This document shows positions 1 through 5,526 of a stretch of 5,549 nucleotides of DNA, piece by piece. A program made the translations under genes and the position numbers. Each line of letters starts with the position of its first letter. Within the stretch, counting starts at the first letter, position 1. The stretch spans positions 1 to 5,549 of the forward strand of contig JALNZZ010000136.1 in the NCBI GenBank assembly GCA_023229065.1, given 5' to 3'. Below the pieces are notes generated by a model, which had not been told where the DNA came from, did not search any database, and saw nothing but the letters and a program-made list of their open reading frames with translations. The stretch is from Porticoccaceae bacterium. GTDB lineage: Bacteria; Pseudomonadota; Gammaproteobacteria; Pseudomonadales; Porticoccaceae.

Positions 1-233
1 CGGGCTTTCTCGTCGCCTTTCTGCACCAGGCGAGCGTAGTACACCTCCTCTTCTGCTGTCAGCAGGGCCGCGAAACCGATTTCGCGCAGATAGAGGTTGG
101 CGGCGTCCATGGCCTCTTCCCGAGGGAAGTTGTTGGTGGCCAGTACATCGTCCGTATCTTCTGGCTCATCGGGACCCACGTCATCCAGTGAATCATCCTC
201 GGGGTTGTCCAGCAATTTGTCCTCATCACTCAT
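1..233 (-). CDS. rpoS: RNA polymerase sigma factor RpoS, N-terminal part (cut by window edge)
   Basis: This is the start of the stationary-phase and general-stress sigma factor, which directs core RNA polymerase to stress promoters. Only codons 1-77 are present; the rest lies beyond base 1. Residues 1-30 form a very acidic leader (MSDEDKLLDNPEDD and onward), typical of the variable region 1.1 of RpoS. From about residue 43 comes conserved region 1.2, containing NLYLREIGFAALLTAEEE and then VYYARLVQKGDEKA, which matches the RpoS pattern of YLxEIGxxxLLTAEEEVxxAR. The ATG at 233-231 is preceded by a purine-rich GGGGAAGGTGATT that can serve as ribosome binding site. It lies downstream of nlpD in the same direction, as in Escherichia and Pseudomonas. 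Paralogues RpoD and RpoH are less likely given this N-terminus and the nlpD linkage. The conserved helicase-like and DNA-binding regions 2-4 cannot be inspected here. Confidence 0.95.
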   Translation of the reverse strand, partial: MSDEDKLLDNPEDDSLDDVGPDEPEDTDDVLATNNFPREEAMDAANLYLREIGFAALLTAEEEVYYARLVQKGDEKA

Positions 234-317
234 AATCACCTTCCCCACTGCTGTTTTTATAGGGTCTACTGCTTACAGGTGTGACGCATTCCGGCTGTTG
301 AGCGCTGATGCCACTCG

Positions 318-345
318 ATTGTACCTGTCCCGCCAACCCGAACAA
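318..345 (-). promoter_or_regulatory. Candidate sigma70-type promoter for rpoS
   Basis: On the minus strand a -35-like TTGTTC (345-340) and a -10-like TACAAT (323-318; five of six bases match TATAAT) are separated by 16 bases. A transcript would start near 311 and have a leader of roughly 78 bases before the rpoS ATG. The -35 element is weak. A second, closer -10-like box, TATAAA, lies at 261-256 but has no good -35. In Escherichia the main rpoS promoter lies inside nlpD, so transcription from further upstream, including from nlpD read-through, is also likely. This is pattern matching only. Confidence 0.3.
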
Positions 346-358
346 GCTCTTCCGGGTT
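335..358 (-). repeat. Hairpin in the nlpD-rpoS gap
   Basis: The minus-strand RNA can fold an eight-base-pair stem, AACCCGGA with TTCGGGTT including one G-U pair, around an eight-base loop. It begins about 25 bases after the nlpD stop. No run of U follows the stem, so it does not look like an intrinsic terminator; read-through from nlpD into rpoS is therefore expected. It overlaps the -35 part of the candidate rpoS promoter. It could be a processing or stabilising structure for nlpD mRNA, or chance. Confidence 0.3.
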
Positions 359-382
359 TCGGGATACGCCGCAGGAAAGCGA

Positions 383-1315
383 TCAGCGCGGCGGCAACAG
401 CTTTTCCGGGTCGACCGGCTTGCCGTGTTCGCGAATCTCAAAATAGAGCCGCCCTGGATCACTTGGGTCTCCACCTACTTCACCGATGGCCTGTCCCTGG
501 CTGACAGTATCGTTTTCAGCGACAAGGATACGGTTATTGTGGGCATACGCACTTAAGTAGGTGTCGTCGTGCTTGAGGATGATGAGTTGGCCATACCCCC
601 GCAAGCCGCTGCCAGCATACACCACTGTCCCATTGCCAGCGGCTTTTACCGGGGTGCCCCGGGTGGTGTGAATATTGATTCCCTTGAAGACCTTGGCCGC
701 ATCGTATTCCCGGGTGACGGTGCCAGTGGCAGGCCACTGCCAGGGGCCTGCCGGCTCCGCGGGAGCAGCTGGCACATCAGGCACGACAGGCTCCGCAGGA
801 GCAGGCAGCGGTTCTATTTGTGCATCGGGCTGCGTTACCAGTGACGGATCGGCTGGCGGCTCATCCGGCAGTGGCTCTTCATCCGGCATCGGCACCCACT
901 CGAGGGAGCCGGAGTCTGACGCAGAGGGTTCTGGCCTGGCGGGCTCAGCGACAATCGGCTCCGCCGTGATCGGCGAGCCTATAACGGGTGAGTCCGCAAT
1001 AGCCACCGCTCGGGCAGGACCTGCAGGCACTGAGATCGGACTATCACCCAACCGCAAGCGCTGTCCCGGCTGCAGCTGATAAGGTGGCTGAAGCCCGTTC
1101 AGGTCAATCAGCTGCTGGTGATCCAGCTCATAGCGCCAGGCAATGGTATGCAAAGTATCGCCGCGGGATACGACATGGTGATTGATGCGGTCGGGAGGCG
1201 GTGGTTGAGAACGCTCTACCACCGGTGCCGGCGGCGGAGTCATACAAGCATTGAGTAGCAGAGCAAGCAGGGCCAGTACAGCGAGCCAGCCAAAAGTGTT
1301 CACTGCGCGGGACAA
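383..1315 (-). CDS. nlpD: NlpD-like lipoprotein with LysM and degenerate LytM (M23) domains; amidase activator
   Basis: This 310-residue envelope lipoprotein matches NlpD, which in Escherichia activates the septal amidase AmiC during cell division. The signal peptide (1-23) ends in a lipobox LNAC, with Cys24 as the lipidated residue. A proline-rich stretch follows, then a LysM peptidoglycan-binding domain at about 47-89 (VVSRGDTLHTIAWRYELD, then LQPGQRLRL). A long low-complexity linker rich in Pro, Ala and Glu covers about 90-190. The C-terminal LytM/M23 domain spans about 192-307, with the NlpD-type LRGYGQLIILKHDDTYLSAY and ending KLLPPR. Zinc-site residues are lost: the HxxxD motif reads F210 to N214 and the HxH motif reads R289-L-Y291, while H259 remains. 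A peptidase activity is therefore unlikely. The start is taken as TTG because a strong AAGGAGG lies four bases upstream; a GTG four codons later has no well-placed site. It lies 98 bases after pcm and upstream of rpoS, the classical arrangement. Confidence 0.93.
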   Translation of the reverse strand: MSRAVNTFGWLAVLALLALLLNACMTPPPAPVVERSQPPPPDRINHHVVSRGDTLHTIAWRYELDHQQLIDLNGLQPPYQLQPGQRLRLGDSPISVPAGPARAVAIADSPVIGSPITAEPIVAEPARPEPSASDSGSLEWVPMPDEEPLPDEPPADPSLVTQPDAQIEPLPAPAEPVVPDVPAAPAEPAGPWQWPATGTVTREYDAAKVFKGINIHTTRGTPVKAAGNGTVVYAGSGLRGYGQLIILKHDDTYLSAYAHNNRILVAENDTVSQGQAIGEVGGDPSDPGRLYFEIREHGKPVDPEKLLPPR

Positions 1316-1319
1316 GATG

Positions 1320-1327
1320 CCTCCTTA
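1320..1327 (-). promoter_or_regulatory. Strong ribosome binding site deciding a TTG start for nlpD
   Basis: The minus-strand TAAGGAGG at 1327-1320 is a near-perfect Shine-Dalgarno sequence. Four bases separate it from a TTG at 1315-1313, whose frame encodes the complete lipoprotein signal peptide of NlpD. No ATG in the frame lies at usable distance. The first three bases, TAA, are also the stop codon of the small upstream ORF. Confidence 0.65.
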
Positions 1328-1417
1328 AGCCGTCAAGACCTGTTGCCAAATACGCTGGAGGGACAGCGCGCTGGCCCGGCAGCAGTCAATGACCAGAGAG
1401 AAAAGCGATCCATTCAT
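1325..1417 (-). CDS. Possible 30-residue small protein between pcm and nlpD
   Basis: I do not recognise this peptide. The ATG at 1417-1415 overlaps the pcm stop in an ATGA arrangement, and the TAA stop at 1327-1325 lies within the nlpD ribosome binding site. A GGAGG in the last codons of pcm stands nine bases before the ATG. The predicted product begins MNGSLFSLVIDCC and continues with RASALSLQRIWQQVLTA; it has a short hydrophobic start and a possibly amphipathic second half, with two adjacent cysteines. The tight fit suggests translational coupling from pcm through this ORF into nlpD. Against it, a 30-codon open frame is not improbable by chance, and the GGAGG lies in codons for a conserved Pcm tail. 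A second ATG at 1413-1411 opens a different frame of 26 codons. Treat as a candidate, either a peptide or a coupling leader. Confidence 0.35.
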   Translation of the reverse strand: MNGSLFSLVIDCCRASALSLQRIWQQVLTA

Positions 1418-2055
1418 CGCGCCAGCCCTCCCAACAGGGGTACAAAGCGTACCGGAATAATATTCTGAATATCGAAGCGGTCACTGCTTCCTACCCGCTG
1501 AATGACCTGCAACTGCTGCTCCCTCTCTGCGCCGACGGGAATCACCAAGACACCATCGGGAGACAATTGTTCCAGCAGCTCTTCCGGCACCCGCTGCGGG
1601 GCGGCTGTACTGATGATGCCGTCAAAGGGTGCATAGCGGGCCAGACCAACCCCGCCGTCCGAGTGAGCGGTGATGATATTGCGCAACCCCAGGCGACGGA
1701 AACGCTCGCGGGCCTTGAGCAACAGCGGCTTGATGCGCTCCACAGTGTACACCTGGGGCACCAGCTGAGCGAGGATAGCGGCCTGATAACCGGAGCCGGT
1801 GCCCACTTCCAGCACTTTCTGGCGCGGGCCGCGGGACAGCAGCAGCTCGGTCATCAGGGCCACAACATAAGGCTGCGAAATAGTCTGGGAATAGCCGATA
1901 GGCAGGGCCGTATCCTCGTAGGCACGGTGTGACAGGGCCTCGTCGAGAAAGATGTGGCGCGGCGTCATGCGCATGACATCGAGTACCTTCTGATTGCTGA
2001 TACCCTGATCCTGGAGACGCTGAACCAGTCGCTCCCGGGTACGCTGCGAAGTCAT
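1414..2055 (-). CDS. pcm: Protein-L-isoaspartate O-methyltransferase
   Basis: Pcm transfers a methyl group from S-adenosylmethionine to isoaspartyl residues in damaged proteins, starting their repair in the cytoplasm. From the ATG at 2055 the protein has 213 residues, close to the 208 of Escherichia. Diagnostic features are ALPIGYSQTISQPYVVALM at about 50-68, which holds the substrate-site Ser60; the SAM-binding motif VLEVGTGSGYQAAILAQL at 81-98; VERI at 105-108; PFDGIISTAAP at 143-153; and the tail VRFVPLLGG at 202-210. The start is uncertain. The ATG has no clear ribosome binding site, whereas an in-frame GTG at 2085 would add ten residues (VSSTDLDGIG) and has a GGGG eight bases upstream. 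The gene lies 64 bases after truD, with surE missing from between them, and its stop overlaps a possible small ORF leading to nlpD. Confidence 0.96.
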   Translation of the reverse strand: MTSQRTRERLVQRLQDQGISNQKVLDVMRMTPRHIFLDEALSHRAYEDTALPIGYSQTISQPYVVALMTELLLSRGPRQKVLEVGTGSGYQAAILAQLVPQVYTVERIKPLLLKARERFRRLGLRNIITAHSDGGVGLARYAPFDGIISTAAPQRVPEELLEQLSPDGVLVIPVGAEREQQLQVIQRVGSSDRFDIQNIIPVRFVPLLGGLAR

Positions 2056-2119
2056 GCCTATACCGTCAAGATCGGTGGAACTCACCCACTCTACCCCGTT
2101 ATCCCCTCTCAACGGGCAA

Positions 2120-3112
2120 CTATACCATAGGGTCTGCCAACGTTTGAGTATCGCTGGGTGGAACATCGAGTACCGCCAGCTCACGCAGCAGTGCTGTCGC
2201 ATAGCAACCCGGCGGCAGGGTAAAGCCCAACACCAGCTCATCCCCTTCCAGAGTCCAGTGGAAATCACCGGGCGTCAGACCCAACAAACGCCGCTCCTGG
2301 CGCAAACCGCTATGCTCCAGTGCATCACACCAGCTCTGCCATGGCGCCAGCACCGCCGCTTCTCGCTCGGCCAGGGTGGCAACAGCAAGGGTTCTCCCAC
2401 GCCCCCACAGAGGGCCGTCGGCGCCCTCCTCCTGCCAGGAACCATCCAGCACTCTGGCGGCAAGCACTTGATTGAACAGCCAGGAGCGCGCAGCGGAGAG
2501 ATAGAGGCCGCCGCGTCGCCCCTTGAAGCGGGGCGAACGCATCGCCAATATCCGCTCAACTTCCAGCAGGTTGCCGCCGTCGATGCCAAAACGCTGCTCG
2601 CCGAAATAGTTGGGCACACCGCTGCGACCCACCGCCTCGAGCCGTGCGACCAGCGCGTCCCTGTCGCCCTCAAACTGCCGCAGGCGAATCAGAAAGCGGT
2701 TCTCGCGATGGCTGCCGGGGCGCAGCTTGCGAGGATGGCGGCCTGCGGCGATGATCTCACAGCCCTCGAGAACAGGCAGTGGCGGCACCTCCTCTGCGCC
2801 CGGCAAAGTGACACTGAACCACTGAGTGGTGATGGCGCGGCGGTCCTTGAGCCCGCTATAACCCACTGCGGCGAGGTCGACGGCAAAGGCGCTGGCCAGC
2901 AGACCCGCTACCCAACGGGTATTCTGGTCCGTCTTGCGCACCTGCAGGTAGAGATGCTCCCCGCGCCCCTCCGGGGTGAAGCCCAGTGTTTCATCTACCT
3001 GGAAATCAGCGCTGACCGTGCGGAACAGTGCCTTGCCGGCAGGAGTGCCGTGGGCGCGGGGAAAGTCCAGGGAGTAGGCGGCGCCAGTAACTGCGCTCTG
3101 TAGGTCAGCCAT
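2120..3112 (-). CDS. truD: tRNA pseudouridine(13) synthase TruD
   Basis: TruD converts uridine 13 of tRNA-Glu to pseudouridine in the cytoplasm. The 330-residue protein has the family's ordinary length (about 340-350). The catalytic motif GYSGLKDRRAIT lies at about 84-95 with the catalytic aspartate at D90. Other conserved blocks are RPGSHRENRFLIRLR (131-145), PNYFGEQRFG (167-176), YLSAARSWLFNQVLAARV (204-221) and LPPGCYATALLREL (299-312). The N-terminal FRTVSADFQVDE at 30-41 is also typical. The ATG at 3112-3110 has a GAGG about 11 bases upstream. It is the first minus-strand gene of the cluster in this window, and pcm follows 64 bases later. In many relatives truD is preceded by ispD and ispF; here a divergent operon lies upstream, so truD must be transcribed from the shared intergenic region or from within it. 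I see no convincing promoter for it. Confidence 0.96.
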   Translation of the reverse strand: MADLQSAVTGAAYSLDFPRAHGTPAGKALFRTVSADFQVDETLGFTPEGRGEHLYLQVRKTDQNTRWVAGLLASAFAVDLAAVGYSGLKDRRAITTQWFSVTLPGAEEVPPLPVLEGCEIIAAGRHPRKLRPGSHRENRFLIRLRQFEGDRDALVARLEAVGRSGVPNYFGEQRFGIDGGNLLEVERILAMRSPRFKGRRGGLYLSAARSWLFNQVLAARVLDGSWQEEGADGPLWGRGRTLAVATLAEREAAVLAPWQSWCDALEHSGLRQERRLLGLTPGDFHWTLEGDELVLGFTLPPGCYATALLRELAVLDVPPSDTQTLADPMV

Positions 3113-3178
3113 GATCGATGAATCCTCGGAATGGGTAGCGATGGGTTGATAGATTAAGGGCCAACAAACAGGATCAGC

Positions 3179-3191
3179 CCCTGATTCAGGG
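3179..3191. repeat. Perfect short dyad CCCTGA-T-TCAGGG
   Basis: Two six-base arms are perfectly complementary around a single central T. It lies 18 bases upstream of the predicted -35 element of the protease operon, a usual place for an activator site, and about 67 bases upstream of the truD start. A one-base loop makes it unsuited to an RNA hairpin, so protein binding is the more natural reading. I do not recognise it as the site of a known regulator. Confidence 0.3.
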
Positions 3192-3208
3192 AGGCACAGA
3201 CTATTTCT

Positions 3209-3236
3209 TTCAAAGCGTTATGCAAACCTTTATGAT
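3209..3236 (+). promoter_or_regulatory. Candidate sigma70-type promoter of the protease operon
   Basis: TTCAAA (3209-3214; four of six consensus bases) and TATGAT (3231-3236; five of six) are separated by 16 bases. Transcription would start near 3243 and leave a leader of about 65 bases before the ATG at 3308. The surrounding bases are locally AT-rich. This is a pattern match without a test of strength. Confidence 0.4.
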
Positions 3237-3307
3237 TATGCCCAATTATTCTCGGGGCTGATTGCCGCCGTCATCAGGCCCTGCTTTCAAATTGAAGACT
3301 TTTGCTT

Positions 3308-3988
3308 ATGATAAATGGGGTAGCAATCAGGTCGCTACAAATTGGCGGTCTCTTTCTTGCACTATTCGCGCTGTCCGCGTGTCAATCCACCGCCAGCCGT
3401 TCCCCGGACAGTATCGGCGGGGCCGAGTCTGAAGCCCCCGGTTACGACATATTTCCCGCTGATGTGATTCTGACTTGTCCCGAGCCAGAACCGGTCCGCG
3501 AATGCCCGCCGCTTCCCGAGCCGGTCAAGTGCCCGGTGTGTCCCAAGCCCGTCGCCACCACTGATAGCAGGCTTGATGGCAAGCTGCTCGTCGGCGAGCT
3601 GGAGATGGTCACCATCGCACCTCCTGGTCACAGCTACCGGGCACGCATCGATACTGGAGCCACCGGCTCGTCGATCCATGCCGCCAACATTGTCGAGTTC
3701 GAGCGCGACGGTGAAAGCTGGGTACGCTTTGATCTCGCTTCGGCTGACGCCGATCCCACAACCCTGGAGCGCAAGGTCGTGCGTCGAATACGGGTGCGTC
3801 AGGCAGAGCTGGATGACTTTGAGCGCCGCGTCGTGGTGCTGTTGAACGTCACCCTCGGCTCACTCAGCCAGCAGCTGGAGATGTCTCTCACCGACCGCTC
3901 CGGCATGGAGTACTCGGTCCTGATCGGTCGCAACTTCCTTCGCAACACTGCGATTGTCGATGTCAGTCAACAGATGATCGCCAGATAA
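3308..3988 (+). CDS. Retropepsin-like aspartic protease lipoprotein ('ATP-dependent zinc protease' family)
   Basis: This predicted envelope lipoprotein has 226 residues. A signal peptide (1-24) ends in a perfect lipobox LSAC, with Cys25 as the lipidated residue. Residues 57-81 form a cysteine-proline linker with Cys57, Cys66, Cys75 and Cys78. From about 92 to 222 comes a domain of the Zn_protease family (Pfam PF05618), usually named 'ATP-dependent zinc protease'. The visible motifs are those of a single-domain retropepsin: an active-site-like DTGATGSS at 115-122 and, near the end, VLIGRNFLRNT at 204-214, resembling the hydrophobic-Gly-Arg block of aspartic proteases. I see no HExxH zinc motif and no ATP-binding motif, so the inherited name is probably wrong. 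One aspartate per chain implies a dimer if active. The ATG at 3308 is preferred over a TTG two codons earlier; neither has a strong ribosome binding site. The next gene begins 11 bases later. Its substrate is unknown. Confidence 0.88.
   Translation: MINGVAIRSLQIGGLFLALFALSACQSTASRSPDSIGGAESEAPGYDIFPADVILTCPEPEPVRECPPLPEPVKCPVCPKPVATTDSRLDGKLLVGELEMVTIAPPGHSYRARIDTGATGSSIHAANIVEFERDGESWVRFDLASADADPTTLERKVVRRIRVRQAELDDFERRVVVLLNVTLGSLSQQLEMSLTDRSGMEYSVLIGRNFLRNTAIVDVSQQMIAR
3476..3550 (+). repeat. Coding repeat: cysteine-proline linker of the lipoprotein
   Basis: The DNA encodes about two and a half units of a nine-residue pattern beginning Cys-Pro and ending in Pro-Val plus one or two charged residues: CPEPEPVRE, then CPPLPEPVK, then CPVCPKPV. 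It separates the lipid anchor from the retropepsin domain. The four cysteines have spacing C-x8-C-x8-C-x2-C. They could form disulfides in the periplasm or bind a metal; neither is shown. Confidence 0.7.
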
Positions 3989-3999
3989 CGGAAACTCCA

Positions 4000-5526
4000 A
4001 TGTCACCCAAAGGACAGGTCTACCTTTTTGCCGCGCTGTTCATTCTCCTCGGTTTGGGGCTTACCATCTATAAGTCGGTGATGTTGCACTTTCCATTGCT
4101 GCCCGACACCGCTCGCAAGGTGTGGGATATCGAGGCGCAAATCACCTTTGATGCCAGTGGCGATCCACTGACCCTGAGCCTGGCCCTGCCGGAGCAGCAA
4201 CAGCAGTTCCGCGTCCTCGACGAAGTCTTCGCCTCCGCGGGCTACGGTTTTGTGATTGACGAAAACCACCAGCGCCGCGCCATCTGGACGCGCCGGGAAG
4301 CCAGCGGACCCCAAACCCTCTACTATCGCCTGACCATCACTGATCGCTCCCGGGAGCTGGGCGCCTATCACTCCACCGACCTGCCGGAGACGGTCATACC
4401 GCCGGCCTGGAGTGCCGCCGAAGCCACTGCTGCCGCCGGCCTGATTCGCACCGCTAGCGAACTGTCTGCCGACGCTGCCAGCTTCACCCAGCAGCTGCTG
4501 CAGATGCTCACCGGCCAGTCCTTGTCCCAGGATGCCCAGCTGCTGATCGACTCCAGCCGCAGCGAGTCCCTCGCTCAGCTAACGATCAAGCTGCTCAATG
4601 CCGCAGACATCCCAGCCCGCATGGTGCGCGGCATTTATCTGCAAAACCGCCACTACAATCAGCGTGCTGAAGAGATCATCGAAGTCTACGACGGCAAGCA
4701 GTGGATTTTCTTCGACCCCCGCACCGCCACCCGCGGCGTACCCGCCAATTTTTTCATGTGGCAGCGCGGCGGCCAGTCCCTGCTGGATATTATCGGCGGC
4801 CACAACTCCCAGGTGCGTTTCTCCGTACTGGGCAACGACATCTCCGCCAGAACCGTGGCCCTTAAAGAGGCCCGGACCGAAACCGTCGCCCTGGTGGACT
4901 TCAATATCTACAGCCTGCCCCTCGACAAGCAGAACATTTTCAAGATGCTGCTGCTGGTGCCTATCGGCGCACTGGTAGTGGTGATATTCCGCGTCCTGGT
5001 GGGCCTCAAAACGTCTGGCACCTTCATGCCGGTACTGATTGCCCTGGCTTTCATCCAGACCACCCTGGTGGCGGGCCTGCTGATTCTTGTCAGCCTGGTG
5101 GCGGTAGGTCTGTGGATTCGCTCCTACCTGAGCCGCCTCGATCTGTTAATGGTGGCGCGGCTGGCCGCCGTGCTGATTACCGTGGTCATTCTAATGGCCG
5201 GTTTCAGTATCCTCAGCTACAAGCTCGGCCTCGACCAGGTGCTCACCATCACCTTCTTCCCGATGATCATCATTGCCTGGACTATCGAGCGCATGTCCAT
5301 CGTCTGGGAGGAGGACGGCCCCCGCGAAGTGTTGACTCAGGGCACCGGCAGCCTGGTGGTGGCGGTTATCGCCTATCTCCTGATGACCAACAGTTTCATT
5401 GAGCATCTGACCTACAACTTCCCCGAGATTCTGCTGATCGAGCTGGGCATCATCCTGATTCTCGGTCAGTACACCGGCTACCGCCTGACCGAACTCAAGC
5501 GCTTTAGGTTCCTGATCGACAAATGA
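4000..5526 (+). CDS. Inactive transglutaminase domain fused to seven transmembrane helices
   Basis: The 508-residue protein matches the two-part family of a degenerate transglutaminase (Pfam Transglut_i_TM) plus a 7TM domain (7TM_transglut). A first membrane helix spans about 7-27. The region about 35-310, probably periplasmic, includes a transglutaminase-like core: SLAQLTIKLLNAADIPAR (190-207), MVRGIYL (208-214) and EVYDGKQWIFFDP (228-240). Aligning this by eye with active enzymes, the catalytic Cys falls on Ser188 and the His on Glu224, while Asp239 remains, so catalysis is unlikely. Seven hydrophobic helices follow at roughly 314-334, 341-356, 357-374, 384-406, 412-428, 448-465 and 475-490, with the conserved LKTSGTFMPVLIALAF at 336-351. 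The start lies 11 bases after the protease gene, and the TGA stop overlaps the next ATG, so the genes are co-transcribed. A role in sensing or presenting a periplasmic peptide is inference. Confidence 0.9.
   Translation: MSPKGQVYLFAALFILLGLGLTIYKSVMLHFPLLPDTARKVWDIEAQITFDASGDPLTLSLALPEQQQQFRVLDEVFASAGYGFVIDENHQRRAIWTRREASGPQTLYYRLTITDRSRELGAYHSTDLPETVIPPAWSAAEATAAAGLIRTASELSADAASFTQQLLQMLTGQSLSQDAQLLIDSSRSESLAQLTIKLLNAADIPARMVRGIYLQNRHYNQRAEEIIEVYDGKQWIFFDPRTATRGVPANFFMWQRGGQSLLDIIGGHNSQVRFSVLGNDISARTVALKEARTETVALVDFNIYSLPLDKQNIFKMLLLVPIGALVVVIFRVLVGLKTSGTFMPVLIALAFIQTTLVAGLLILVSLVAVGLWIRSYLSRLDLLMVARLAAVLITVVILMAGFSILSYKLGLDQVLTITFFPMIIIAWTIERMSIVWEEDGPREVLTQGTGSLVVAVIAYLLMTNSFIEHLTYNFPEILLIELGIILILGQYTGYRLTELKRFRFLIDK

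Larger units (their letters stand above)
3173..3262. repeat. Nine-base inverted repeat bracketing the operon promoter
   Basis: ATCAGCCCC at 3173-3181 reappears as its reverse complement GGGGCTGAT at 3254-3262. A one-mismatch relative, ATCAGGCCC, lies at 3273-3281. The two exact copies flank the predicted plus-strand promoter, as paired operator sites sometimes do. A nine-base match in so short a region is only mildly unlikely by chance, so this is a weak candidate for regulator binding. Confidence 0.3.
3113..3307. other. Divergent intergenic region between truD and the protease operon
   Basis: These 195 bases separate the two divergent starts and must hold the control signals for at least the plus-strand operon. 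The stretch is more AT-rich in the middle than the flanking genes. I find a good plus-strand promoter candidate, a short perfect dyad, and a widely spaced inverted repeat, listed separately. I found no open frame with gene-like features and no intrinsic terminator. Confidence 0.7.

Noticed and set aside
335..358. The hairpin after nlpD as an intrinsic terminator
   Set aside because: No T-rich run follows the stem in the direction of transcription, and rpoS downstream is expected to receive read-through.
97..504. A 135-codon plus-strand frame with a serine-rich start
   Set aside because: Its first part is antisense to the acidic rpoS leader; Asp and Glu codons read backwards give Ser and related residues. 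It shows no family motif.
675..1079. A 134-codon plus-strand frame rich in Gly, Ser and Ala that looks like a low-complexity secreted protein
   Set aside because: It is antisense to the Pro/Ala/Glu linker of nlpD. The Gly/Ser/Ala composition follows directly from reading the opposite strand of Pro and Ala codons.
2056..2268. An upstream extension of the pcm frame to an ATG at 2268 (284 residues)
   Set aside because: The added stretch runs back across the end of truD in another frame, has no family similarity, and would make Pcm much longer than its relatives.
2054..3103. A 349-codon open frame on the plus strand opposite truD
   Set aside because: It lies entirely antisense to truD and the pcm start, whose motifs are unmistakable. 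The translation is rich in Gln, Arg and Ala without recognisable domains, as expected of a shadow frame in GC-rich DNA.
4003..4371. A 122-codon minus-strand frame within the transglutaminase gene
   Set aside because: It is fully antisense to a gene with clear domain structure, has no ribosome binding site that I can see, and has no recognisable motif.
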